From NCBI GenBank assembly GCA_024509875.1, contig JAMPIV010006391.1, forward strand, positions 248,001 through 312,000: a stretch of DNA of 64,000 nt, in the 5' to 3' direction. Below the pieces are notes generated by a model that was given only the letters and a program-made list of their open reading frames with translations, searched no databases and was not told where the DNA came from. Source of the stretch: Oreohelix idahoensis (Eukaryota > Mollusca > Gastropoda > Stylommatophora > Oreohelicidae). The first letter of the stretch is position 1. Each line of letters begins with the position of its first letter. Shown piece by piece: positions 46,019 through 56,463 of this stretch. Made by a program: the position numbers and the translations under genes.

Positions 46019-48186
46019 TTCTTCTTCGATCCTTAACCACCGACCGTCAAAGCAGTCAGTAGCCATCACGCCTAGTGGCATCTTGTAGGGCAACAACAAA
46101 TTGATTCCACTTTGCTCGGTCGGTGGCCATCCTTCGTACAGTGCCCCAACTCTGGTTCATTCCTTGCATCTCAGCCTCCACAGTCCTCCGCCAAGTTGTT
46201 TTTGGTCGGCCTCTCTTTCGCTTTCCTTCAGGGGTCCAAAGCATAGCTGTTCTTGTGATGGCATGGGGGTCTCTTCTGAGGACATGACCAACCCAGCTCC
46301 AGCGTCTGCCAGCTATGATGGTGTGCATGTCCTCTTGCTTGCTACGAGTAAGCAGATCTTGGTTGGCGATGGCATTCGGCCAAAAGATTCGGTGAATTTT
46401 TCTTAGGCATGTTGTGTGAAAAGAGGACAATTTTGACATTTCCTTCTCTGCGACTCTCCAGCACTCCGCACCACAGAGAAGCACAGAAAGCACGCAACTC
46501 TGGTATAATCTTAATTCCGTGCCTGTGCTGTATTGGGAGGACCCCCAGATGTTACTTAGGCCAAAGAAGGCTGCTCTTGCCCTATTCACCCCGATGTTGA
46601 CGTCTTTGCCCGCCCCACCGCCCAGTGTTACCACGCTTCCTAGGCATGTGAAGGTATCCGTCTGCACCAGTCGCTGACTCCCTACCGACATGGGCCCAGG
46701 GCTGCTCACACCGAGCGTCATGACCCCAGACTTCTTTAAATTGATGTTCAAGCCCACCTGCTGGCTAAATTTATTAAGTCTATCCGTTTTTTCCCGGATG
46801 TGTTGATGTGAATGTGCCAGCAGTGCAATGTCATCTGCACACTCCAGATCCTCCAATGTAGAAAATGTAGTCCATCCCATTCCTCTTGGACTGCCCTCTG
46901 TTGCCCGGCGCATCACCCAGTCTATGACTGTTAAAAATAGAGTGGTTGACAAGGGGCATCCCTGCCGTACTCCCGTCCTCACCTCGAAGGCCAGGTTGCT
47001 CTGCCCAACACTACACGCAAAGCCGGCATAGAGGCCTTTTACGACTGACACTACGCAGCCTGGAACTCCACAAGCCCTCAGCATTTTCCATAAACTGTCC
47101 CTATGTATGCTGTCAAAAGCCCTCTCAAAATCAACAAAATTTATGTAAAGCCGTCCCTGCCACTCCGAGCACTGCTCCACAATGTTCCCGAGAGTGAATA
47201 TATGGTCTACACACCCTCTGTTCTTTCCAAATCCCGCCCGTCCTTTCCTCAGCCTGCAGTCCACTGCCCCTGAAATTCTCTGTATAACCATCCCACCCAG
47301 TACTTCGCTGGGAACCGAGAGAAGAGCGACTCCTCTCCAACCATTGCAGTCTGAAAGATCTCCCCTCTTGGGCAATTTGACAACTACTCCCCTGCCCCAC
47401 TCCGACGGTGCCGTCCCCGCTTTCCACACCCGTGCAAACAGCGGTCCCAATAGCTCCGCCGCCAGCTCAGGGCCTGTCCCAAATAGCTCTGCACCCAAGT
47501 TATCATGGCCCGGAGCCCTACCGCTCCCTAACCCCTTGATTGCTGTGATGACCTCTTCCTTTCGTGGAATGTCTGTATTTACATCTAGATCGTTTTCAGC
47601 CTCAGGAACATTCAATTGTGTCTCTGGTATTTCCTTGTTCAGAGTTTCTCTGAAGTGCTCTGCCCATCTTGTTTCCTGTCCCTCTGCTGTCTTGATGAGA
47701 TTTCCTTGCTTATCTCTTACTAATGTAATATTGTTTGCGCCTTGTTTTCCGCTGATGAATTTAGTTATTTTGTATACTGTGCTTTGTTCATTTCTCAGTG
47801 CTGCCTCTTCTGCCTGTTTTGCAAGATCGTCTAGGAAATTCCTTTTGTTGGCTCGGGTTTGGCGTTTAACTTCCCTGTCCAGTTGACTGTACTGTTCGCT
47901 ATATAGTTGCTTTAACCTGGGGGACTTCGCTTCTGTTTTCTTTCTTTTCATTTCCTTTCTCATCTTTATGGTGTTTAGTGTTTCTGGTGTTATCCAGTCT
48001 TGCTTCTTCCTTTCCTGGAATCCTAAGCATGATTTGCTACTTTCCTTATATATTGTTGAAATGGTGTTGAAATTCTGGTCTATATCATCAGTCAATGTCT
48101 TTTCCTGGCTTTTGGCAAATTGATATCGTTTCTTAATGTCGGCCGCAAAAGCTTTTCTGGTAAGGGGGTCCTTCAATTTGCTGATG
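46019..48186 (-). mobile_element. RTE LINE copy B, A-to-G hypermutated, 13-bp TSD
   Basis: The insertion is bounded by ACCCGGTGATCTC (46006-46018 and 48187-48199). It is minus strand, 5' truncated, with a (GAA)n-type 3' end. Sense-strand A-to-G differences from copy A are concentrated at about 46445-47590. Outside this block it is much closer to copies A and C. Confidence 0.93.
46056..48176 (-). CDS. open 706-codon RTE reverse transcriptase with hypermutated palm
   Basis: The frame is uninterrupted, but the start is merely the first Met downstream of the truncation. N-terminal linker residues match copy C. Then 'GLGSGRAPGHDNLGAELF', 'GVVVKLPKRGDL' and 'GRAGFGKNRGCVDH' follow, then 'NFVDFERAFDS', 'LRACGVPGC', 'GVRQGCPLS', 'LECADDIALL' and 'LLCGAECWRV'. 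Hallmark residues are changed: GFR to GFG, YGIP to CGVP, YADD to CADD, and YGAE to CGAE. Each follows from A-to-G on the coding strand. Such changes create no TAA, TAG or TGA codon, because the edits remove A, so the frame stays open although the enzyme is expected to be dead. I class it as a coding frame of a mobile element and not as a host gene. Confidence 0.85.
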   Translation of the reverse strand: MKDPLTRKAFAADIKKRYQFAKSQEKTLTDDIDQNFNTISTIYKESSKSCLGFQERKKQDWITPETLNTIKMRKEMKRKKTEAKSPRLKQLYSEQYSQLDREVKRQTRANKRNFLDDLAKQAEEAALRNEQSTVYKITKFISGKQGANNITLVRDKQGNLIKTAEGQETRWAEHFRETLNKEIPETQLNVPEAENDLDVNTDIPRKEEVITAIKGLGSGRAPGHDNLGAELFGTGPELAAELLGPLFARVWKAGTAPSEWGRGVVVKLPKRGDLSDCNGWRGVALLSVPSEVLGGMVIQRISGAVDCRLRKGRAGFGKNRGCVDHIFTLGNIVEQCSEWQGRLYINFVDFERAFDSIHRDSLWKMLRACGVPGCVVSVVKGLYAGFACSVGQSNLAFEVRTGVRQGCPLSTTLFLTVIDWVMRRATEGSPRGMGWTTFSTLEDLECADDIALLAHSHQHIREKTDRLNKFSQQVGLNINLKKSGVMTLGVSSPGPMSVGSQRLVQTDTFTCLGSVVTLGGGAGKDVNIGVNRARAAFFGLSNIWGSSQYSTGTELRLYQSCVLSVLLCGAECWRVAEKEMSKLSSFHTTCLRKIHRIFWPNAIANQDLLTRSKQEDMHTIIAGRRWSWVGHVLRRDPHAITRTAMLWTPEGKRKRGRPKTTWRRTVEAEMQGMNQSWGTVRRMATDRAKWNQFVVALQDATRRDGY

Positions 48187-48199
48187 ACCCGGTGATCTC

Positions 48200-49478
48200 A
48201 CTCTGTGAATATTTTACCTATTTATTTTATTTGACTAGTGTCTAGGGGAATGAATGTATGATGTGATGTTGATAACATACATACACAACTGTAACTTAAG
48301 AACTCAAGTAAAACAACTGTTAACTTTTTTTGAAATTAATCTTTTGTACAATTTATTTCTCCTGCTCCTCAAATTCTTTTGGAACAGGAGTGAAATTCAA
48401 AACAATTAATAAAGGTAGTTTTATCCATCAATATGTATATACAGTTAATTAAATAGGCAGGACTTCTTGTCCATACTAAGAGTTTAATAAGCAAATTCAT
48501 ATAAGGTATCCCTTTTCTGACTAACTGATGTCTTATACTCTATCACTAATAAGAGAGACTGATGTCATCATCTTGTCACTCGAAATAATTTTAATGAAAT
48601 AAGTGTGGAGAACAATTTAGAATAATAAGTCATAAGCCCAGAAAACAGGGCTTAACTTCTGGTCTTGTAGAAATTGGAAGTCGTCCTGATGATACTGCCC
48701 ACTCTTCTTCACAAGAGGGTCTCCTGAAGTAAATACGTAACTCGCTGAAATTACTGCCCACTCTTCTACACAAGAGGGTCTCCTAGGAATATCTGATATC
48801 TGGTTGCGTCAAAACATACACCAGACAGAATGCCTAGTGTTCAGCCTCTCCAGTTATATTTCACAGGAAAGTAGGCGATTCAACCCGCAACATCAATGAA
48901 ATAATACACAAGGAATAGATTGGCTACCGATCTTAGGCACAAATTTAGATTGCCGTCGTGTCCAGACTGCAGAAACTTTTCTTGTAATACTGCACTTCTT
49001 GTGTCAACCTTTCACTTGGTATTATATTTGATCAAATGGCGCTCTAAGCTTGGACCCTATTGCTATTATTAATCTACTTGGCCAATGGAAACTGTTCATC
49101 TGAAATTGACCCTCTTTTTTGAAAAACCCCACTTTGTTTTATCAATACGTTTGCTTGTCTGATCCTATTACTATGTAGAAAAAAAAATGTTCACGTGGCT
49201 AACACATCTGCAGTTTTTTTCCCCCCCTCCCTATACTCTTCTGACACTAAGGGTGCCTTGGCCGCTTGACAATTCATTCTAACGTTACTTTTAAAAATTA
49301 GGGCGGAGCTACCAAAAGCTTGTACCTTAGGCAAATCGTCCATACTTTCAAATGCAGCGCGGATCGCTGACAAAAGGTGGTGGCTTTGCCCTATTCATAT
49401 ATTGTCCAATTTAAAATAACCATAGAATAATATTTTATACATAATTTGAGGAGGGGGGTTCAAACTGACTTTATCACA
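48200..49478 (-). mobile_element. GMR1-like element, 5' LTR, outer part
   Basis: Continues the LTR after the RTE insertion. It contains, near 48915-48945, the same site that is occupied by the 8-kb element in the other LTR, here empty ('gattggctaccgatcttagg'). It ends TTATCACA (49478) and is followed by the CCAGG duplication (49479-49483). Confidence 0.88.
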
Positions 49479-49483
49479 CCAGG

Positions 49484-50332
49484 TAAAGGCGTATATGCAC
49501 GTAACCACAGACAAAAGGCATTCCCTGCATGGGAACATAGCTGACATCAAAGGAGCAAGAATAAAGAGGGGGATGTCATGGATGGTGCAGGCAGAGAAGA
49601 CTATTAGACAGGTGACCACAGTTGAAAATATATTCAAGGGAGATGAGTGGAGTAAGTCAGATGAGAGCTGGATGAACTACCAGCAAGTCATCATCAGCCT
49701 TGATAGAGAGTGCAGAACTTGGGCCAATGGGAGAGCAGAGCTGGAAATTGATCAGCTTATAAATTCTTCTGCTGGGCATGATGATGCCATTGTGTACACT
49801 GATGGGTCTGTAATCTGTGGTAATAAATCAGGGTGGGACTTCTCCGCTAGAGTCAATGGCAGAACCGTCGCTGAACATAGCAGAGCTTACATGATAACAA
49901 CCTCCAGCATGAGAATGGAGGTAGAGGCAGTTACTGCTGCCCTAAAACTTTATTAACAAAGGCAGTTATTGTATCAGACTCACAATCCATGCTTCGAAAG
50001 GTCCAAAATGGATGGCTCCAATTTGAATGGAAAACCTCCATAGAAGCATAGAATCTTCAAGAAGTGATATGGATCTACTGTCCTGGTCATACAGGGGTAT
50101 GCGGCAATGAAAGAGTTGACAGATGAATCATCAAGGCTAAGATTGCTAGAATTTGGCATCAAACGTATGACCAGCAGGGATGGACGTATGAGAGGACGCA
50201 TCCGGAGTGTGTACAACCAGTGCACAACAGGAATAATTAGCATTCATACTCTTCGACATTTGCTGAGGGAGACTGAGCACCTATGGGTTTGCTTGGAGTG
50301 CAATGACGTTGATTCTGATTAACATTAACATT
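49484..50332 (+). pseudogene. LINE 3' half with RNase H domain
   Basis: The frame 49495-49956 reads 'DKRHSLHGNI', 'ARIKRGMSWMVQAEKTIR', 'DAIVYTDGSVICGNKSGW' (RNase H first Asp), 'FSARVNGRTVAEHS' and 'SSMRMEVEAVTAAL' (Glu). A shift follows, then 'IVSDSQSMLRKVQNGW' (Asp), 'WIYCPGHTGVCGNERVDR' and 'THPECVQPVHN'-like residues. It is the forward part of the twin-primed LINE whose inverted piece lies at 31934-32090, bounded by the 19-bp duplication. It is inactive, with several frameshifts. Confidence 0.8.
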
Positions 50333-50429
50333 TATGGGTAGTAGACACACTTTCTTTCCTTTCTCTGACGAAGGCCTTTTGGCCACAATTTTGGCAATTT
50401 TCCTTATCTTTTGTCCCAGTAAGATGAAT

Positions 50430-50590
50430 CTTACTTACTTAGTTGTTCCTGTTCTACCGTGAGGTGTAGAGGTTTGGAAGAGAAAGCGCCATACTATCCT
50501 ATCAGCTGTCTTCCTCCTGGCCTGGTTCCATTCTTGTCCTCGATCCTTCAGAGGTTATATAATGTTGTCCTCCCAGCAGACTCTGGGTCA
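50430..50590 (-). pseudogene. 3' fragment of the LINE family seen at 22860-23870
   Basis: The plus-strand sequence 'ttacttacttag' then 'ctaccgtgaggtgtagaggt', 'ggaagagaaagcgcca' and 'ctgtcttcctcctggcctgg' matches the 3' end of the LINE at 22860-23000 nearly base for base. Confidence 0.85.
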
Positions 50591-51389
50591 AGTAAAATTA
50601 ATCACCTATTTTCAATTTTTGTTTTCATATCCATCTACCCTGTTCCACATCTTACAGCAGTTCTGCTCATCTTCCTCTGAAAAGAAAATAATAGACCTAA
50701 AATTCCTATACTCCTGAAATAAATGATAGACCTGAAATGTCTACACTCCTGAAATAAATGATATACATAAACACTTGACAAGAAAACACAACACCAAACT
50801 AGCTTCATTACCTTGACTTACAGCACATTATAGAATGAATCTTGGTTAAACATGTCATGAATCTGCCAAGACTTTGACAGTTTTTTTTTTTTTAACACAA
50901 AACAAATCTACACAAAGATGCTTGTGGGCAAGCATATCTAACTGCATCCAGTGTAGTTCCTGGAGGTCTCCAATATGTGATGGGAGAAGGGGGGGAAAGA
51001 GGTGGCTTATCATACAGGATTCAATTTTAGTAGGTCACTGACAGCCATAAGCTACAGTGTTACTGGGCTTCATAAATGAAGATCTGTGTCACAATTCAAG
51101 CTTCAGGGACTATCATACATGATATTATTTTCCTTAAGAATGTCTACATGCTTCCTGTTGCTGATACAGTATTGTCTTGAATTCAAAAGGACTTAGCTTA
51201 TTTTCAAATCACATCCAATCATGGATAACTTTTTTTGTTTTTTTTTTAAATGAAGCTGAGTCAAATCTTCAAATGAAAACTTAACTGAGTGTCATGTCAG
51301 GATAGATTACTTGATGTGGTTTCAAAACAAGAAATTTAATGTGGCTTAAGTATTAAAATCTTAAGCCGCAACTTTTGCTTTGTTACTTT
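50591..51389. other. intronic stretch
   Basis: Two units of the acceptor-like repeat (50690-50765) lie here. Nothing else is recognised, and no further exon of the phospho-lyase gene could be identified. Confidence 0.5.
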
Positions 51390-51394
51390 ATCAT

Positions 51395-54332
51395 TGTGAT
51401 GGGGTTACTGTGATTTAGTCTTCAATAGGCCCCATTTCGTTTTCTCGTCGTAACTATTGCCATTTTTGTCTTCCCTCTATTAAAGATTGGGAAGTACTCT
51501 TTTTCTCTCTGAATAATAGGGGTGTTTAGATTTTTTCTGTAGGTAAAGTAATTGCGGGTTTTTTTCTATAGGGATTAATGTAGGTTAGTACTGAATGGCA
51601 CCAGTCGGCCTTTTTCTAAATAATCGCGATCTTGGAACTCCATCTTTTGCGTTGTTAAATTTATCGCGGTCATTTTCCGTGGGTAAGGGGAGATGACCCC
51701 TACCCAGGTAACGTCCAACGTAAGTTGGAGCGAATCACATTCGGTTCTGCTCACGCTAGCGGACGACGTTAGGTAACGTTACGCAGCCGGAAATACGCGC
51801 GCATTTAAAGGAAGCAAGAATACACTGGTTCTAAATTTAGAGATGAGCGCATGGAAAATTTTAGAGTATCTTTAATTCTATTGGTTGTAGTGAGACGCCT
51901 TGCCTCAAGTAGGTCGGGGGTCAGAGCGGGAAAATCTAAGATAAAGTAGCGCTTTTCGATTTAGCGGTCTCTTCCTGCAGAAATCCTGGGCCGTGTATCC
52001 AAGCATATTGTCGGCTTCTAACGCTGAACGCAGTATTGGTATGTCAGTAATTTAAAGTAGCGTGGTAATTAAATTTAGTTCTCTAATAGAGCCTTAGTCC
52101 GTTCTAATTTAATTTATTTTTGAACTTTATAACTTGTAACGCCATCATTTATTTCTACAGTGATAGCAGTGTCTATGAGTGATAAAGAGATATTACGTAG
52201 GTGTGCTCCTTAGATTTAATAGAAAGTCTGAAGAAATACACGCATCCTAGATTTATATTAATTTACAGAATATTCTGAAGCGCGTGTATTTTATTTCATT
52301 AAGAGATTAATTCTGATAAGTCTCCTAATAAAATACGGGAACGGATTTTTTCGGGGAATTTAATCACGTGGTTTACCGGGATTTATTTGGACAGGAATTC
52401 TGGCGGGATAGAGTAGATAAAAAAAAATATTTTTCTATCTGTGAAAGTAAATATAATTACAGGGAAACCACGTGGGGTAGAGGTGAAAGAAAATTTATGT
52501 GCCTTAAGTGGCTGTGTAATTAAATATTATGCAGAGTAGTATTTGATTTTTGTGTTATGAGATTTAATGAGTTCTAGGAAATATAGTCTATAGAGATAGA
52601 TATATTTCTGTGTATAGAGATGTAATATATAAATGTAATGGTGAATTTTAAACATTGATGTGCAGTTAATTGTTGTGCATTTTATCATAAGGGGGAAACG
52701 ATAAGGTCCTGAGACCGCTTACAGAGTTAAAGTAGGCCTAAGTACGGGAGGTTTTCCTACCTGTTTTTAATGTTTTAAGGCCTGAGCAAGCTGTGTATAA
52801 TTAGTATTGATCAGTGAGTCGGGTTTACTAGACAAGCAGGGGGTTGTTGGGAATAGCTGACCCAGGGTCAGGAAATATTTATGTATCATCGTGCACAAGA
52901 TGAAAGGGGGAGAGGGGAAATGGTGGAGCAGTCTGCGTTTCGGGTGTTTACATGTTTGTGCTAGATTTGAGTGTGACTGAAGCATCCACTGTTTACGTTT
53001 TATATGAAAATTTATTATATGAAAGTATTTTGGTATTGTAGTACAGAGTGGCATGTCTTTTGTGTCCACAGCAGTGGTCACGGCCCGAAGAGCGGGGGTT
53101 GCCAATAAATCTTGTTCCTGACAGCTGGCAAAGGTAGCCAGTCTTCTCAAGAGAGAAAAGTCGAGGAAATGCCAGAGGTGTAAGAGCTTGTACCGTGGAG
53201 GGGTATCGGCTCTGAGTATTGTGGCCCCAGAGAGAGGGAGCGAGGAAGAGCAGGTCGAGACAGCGACGCAGTCTTCAGTGAAAAGGGTTTTCTTAAGACC
53301 CGGAGCTCTAAGTCCATACACACCCATCGAACACAAGCAAGCGGGTTGGTGTGTCTTTTTTTTTTAGCCTCGGTCAAAATAATACCGAAGGGCCTAAACC
53401 CAAATGAGGGGTAACATAGCAAGGGAGAATCAGCTTTCTTTTCGCCAAATAGAGAAGCCTCTACAGTCTACGGCAAGGGCCTAGTCATCAGAAGTACGAG
53501 TCAGAACCAGGAAGAAAGGGATATCATTTCCCGGTTGCTGAAATGAAACGAGAGCAGCAAGGCAGGAGAAGTGGAGAGAGAGATGGTGAAAAATAGATCA
53601 GGGACCTGCAGAGTCTCATATTATTCTTAGAGGTTAGCCTCTGAGCCTTAGAGTTAGATAAAGTCTATTAATTAGCAGTGCAGAGTGTGACTTAGTGGCG
53701 TATATCGCTGACAGGGGTAGCTACTGTGCAGACAGTCTTCGGCAGTACCAGCAGAACCTTGACATTAGAAATAGTAAATTATAGAGCGTGGCTTTAGTTG
53801 ACGCCCCACCAAATTAGACTGTAGTTAAGATCACTTATCATTGTTTTTTAAATTTTGTCCCCAGCAGGGTGTATGAAGGAGTGAAAGTGGTTGGAGTTTT
53901 AATTTGGGGTGCTTATAATCAAATTGATTTTCTTTGTTTTCCAGGTCGGTGCAACCTTGCACAATATATGCTTTTCTTTGTTTGTTACTATGTTATAAAA
54001 AATTCTGTTGATTTGTATAATAAACTTATTTAATGTTCACTGGATCAGCTTCTTCACTGTATAGTCCTTAACTGTTGTCTGTACAGTGGTGTCTGTAGTG
54101 TTAGTTTAACCTTATCTGTTAAAGGTAGCCAGAGGTGGTGAGTTTATAGCATTTCTTGACGTCACGATTTGGCGAGGAAGATTTAATTTCGGTTATCCTC
54201 CTCGGGCCAATAGACTCACCTTACTACATTCACTGTCATTTCTCATAATAAATCTATTATCTTAGTCTTTTCTCACACTAGGGTTTTGTCCTACGCTTGG
54301 GCATAACTCTAACTTAAATCCAACTCGTGACA
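51395..54332 (+). mobile_element. 2.94-kb LTR-like insertion, probable solo LTR
   Basis: The insertion starts TGTGATGGGG and ends CTCGTGACA, with 5-bp duplications ATCAT on both sides (51390-51394 and 54333-54337). There is no internal direct repeat and no gag/pol coding. A CpG-rich part (51660-51840) with 'catttaaagg' could be promoter. AATAAA-type signals occur near 54020 and 54245. The frame 52767-53336 has no motif. A solo LTR formed by recombination is the simplest reading, though the length is unusual. Confidence 0.6.
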
Positions 54333-54669
54333 ATCATAATGAATATTTTTAAATACATAAAAAAAAAAAAAAAAAGAGAATGGATAAAGTGAATATTTTA
54401 TTCATATGTTCTCACATGAAATAGTTTGTTAACTCCTTGACTCCATAATTATTTTTTTAAGAATTCTAAACGGTGAAGTGTACTGTCTTTTAGTGTAAAT
54501 TTTATGTTAATCTTTTTCTGTGAACATGTACTTATTATATACCGAACTGTAGGGAAGTGGATAGAGAATTGTAATATATAACGTCTTTGGTAGTATTAAC
54601 ACAAGTGTGTTAAGTATAATTGAAAAACACTAAAAAGTTAACTGTAGAATACAATCTTAAAAAGTTAGT

Positions 54670-54905
54670 TGCTTATCCTTTACAGGACGTGGCAATCAAC
54701 CCCAGCTTTTATTGGCTGTTTGTGATTTTTCTAGGCATTTTTTTTCATTCAGTAGTTTGCCATTGCTTTCTGAACGGTACGGCGCTTATACCATTGTTAA
54801 AAATCCACACAAAGCGATCTGCTACCAAACCACCCGCAGCAGGTTTCGAACCTGGTATATCTGGATTATGAAACTGCGTTCATATCCATTAGGCCACAGA
54901 CGCCG
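54670..54905 (-). mobile_element. tRNA-Arg-like SINE
   Basis: On the minus strand the head (about 54905-54832) reads GGCGTCTGTGGCCTAATGGA, then a B box GGTTCGAAACC, much like a tRNA-Arg gene. The anticodon arm is not properly paired, and a non-tRNA body follows ending in A-rich sequence near 54690-54740. I reject a functional tRNA. The right end coincides with the end of the tRNA-like part. Confidence 0.65.
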
Positions 54906-55645
54906 ACAGAATACAATCTTACCAAAGACAAATTACTGTTGTAGACAATAAAACTTTCTTTTTTAGCCTTCAAACATCAAGTTAATCCACATACAAAGTT
55001 AAAAAAAACATTGCTTATGGCCACAATTAGTACATTTAGTGTTATTCACACCAGTTTTTACTGTGGTCCCTTGTAAGAAAAAAATAGATTATGCAATCGT
55101 GCATTACGTAATTTTCAAACAAATAAAGAAGAATAACGTCATATAAAAACGTTTTTACACTTGTTTAATGTTTTAATAGTATCCCTAGCTTCATCTCCTA
55201 CCTAGAACTAGTGATTAGATGTTATGGTAGGTCTAGTTTTGTTGCTTTTTGATCGGCCAGAATATGACTATGCCCACTCATGAACTAAATCTAATGTGTC
55301 TAGCTTTTCTGCACCGATTCCGTATTTTGACAACAAACTGTGACTACCAAACAATCATCATCAATGTCAGCAATGTTTCAAAGTAGTTTGACACAATTAT
55401 TTACTTAGGAGACTTAGAACATGTAAATATAAAGCGTGACATATTTCTCTAGCAATAACAATGAAAAACGCAAACACGTGAATCGTCACACAAATTGTGA
55501 TAATAACATCAAAACACGAACATTTGCTGCTTAACTACAGTCAAATTAGTTGTTTAAATAGTAGCAGAAGTCATTCTATGAGTTTTAAAATAAGAACTGC
55601 ATTAAAGAGACGATTTTTGGGGTTTATTCGTAATAAACTAAAAAC

Positions 55646-55702
55646 AACACTCTGAGCGTTGCGCTGGCACGGCGCATTGAATTTTGCAACGCTCAGAGTG
55701 TT
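55646..55702. repeat. 17-bp perfect inverted repeat
   Basis: AACACTCTGAGCGTTGC (55646-55662) and its exact reverse complement (55686-55702) flank a 23-nt GC-rich loop, just inside the right end of the TTAA-flanked element. Confidence 0.85.
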
Positions 55703-55746
55703 GGTCTGGAGTCAAAGAGTTAAGTGGTTAAAAGGTTTTACGTTAA

Positions 55747-55885
55747 CTCTTAGTATCCGGCAAGCCCCGTGAAGTGGCGCGGGTTTAGTACCAATTTTAC
55801 GGCTCGCCAGTTCAAGTGGCGCGCGACGGTAACGATAGCTAAACTAGCGCGTAAAAACGCGGTTTTAGCTCCCGTATAGTAAGAG
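55747..55885. mobile_element. 139-bp TTAA-flanked MITE
   Basis: TTAA lies at 55743-55746 and 55886-55889. The ends CTCTTAGTATCCGG and, reversed, CTCTTACTATACGG are inverted repeats. The interior is CpG- and GCGCG-rich, unlike its surroundings. It lies only 20 bp from the preceding TTAA element. Confidence 0.75.
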
Positions 55886-56280
55886 TTAAGTGCCGTGATA
55901 AAGTGGGAAAAAAGTACACCAAAGCTAAAGGTTAACGGGTCTAGTTGTAGACTTTCATGGCTACAAAACTCTTATTATCTATAAAAGATTGAAAATGATA
56001 GATAAGAAAGCTGTGAAACATACAACATCACCAAGACTATAGTAAAACAGTTTTCTATTTCTTTAGAATTATTTGAGTCCTTAGATGCAAACATAATTTT
56101 TTCCCGCATTCTACGTCCAACTTGCCAGCTGTCTCTTTTCACCTCTATAAAGCCTAATACGTGGATCATCCATCATCCTCTTGTATTTCATTCATTCTAA
56201 ATGTTTATTTCTTCATTTATCCATTAATTTTCATCCATTTGACATATCTTAGTCACAGACTGTATGAACTTAAGAAGTTT

Positions 56281-56463
56281 GGTTGGTTGTGGTTTTAAGG
56301 ACTATCTTCACTGCATCATGGACAACTCTATCAGTGCTTCAATCTCCTCCCTTAGATCACACAAGGAGGATCTCAGCCCAGTGCACAAACTCTGTAGCAC
56401 CGGCGAGAATCCTAATGTGTGTATATAGGAATCGCACATTCTATAAATATTTTTGTGGTGGGT
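56281..56463 (-). repeat. dispersed repeat, copy 2 (inverted copy of 2031-2204)
   Basis: Reverse complement of the block at 2031-2204. The match ends at GTGGTGGGT (56463), where the LTR of the next element begins. Confidence 0.7.

Larger units (their letters stand above)
54433..55719. mobile_element. 1.29-kb TTAA-flanked element (piggyBac-like)
   Basis: TTAA lies at 54429-54432 and 55720-55723. The termini CTCCTTGACTCCATA and, reversed, CTCTTTGACTCCAGA are inverted repeats. No transposase is seen. It contains a SINE (54670-54905) and a GC-rich palindrome near its right end. Confidence 0.7.

Noticed and set aside
47182..47886. 234-codon plus-strand frame
   Set aside because: It is the antisense shadow of the RTE reverse transcriptase frame at 46056-48176, open because editing removed stop-forming bases.
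52767..53336. 189-codon minus-strand frame
   Set aside because: Low-complexity composition with no motif, and it lies inside the LTR-like insertion.
54832..54905. Possible functional tRNA-Arg gene (minus strand)
   Set aside because: A and B boxes are good but the anticodon arm does not pair and a SINE body follows, so it is a SINE head.
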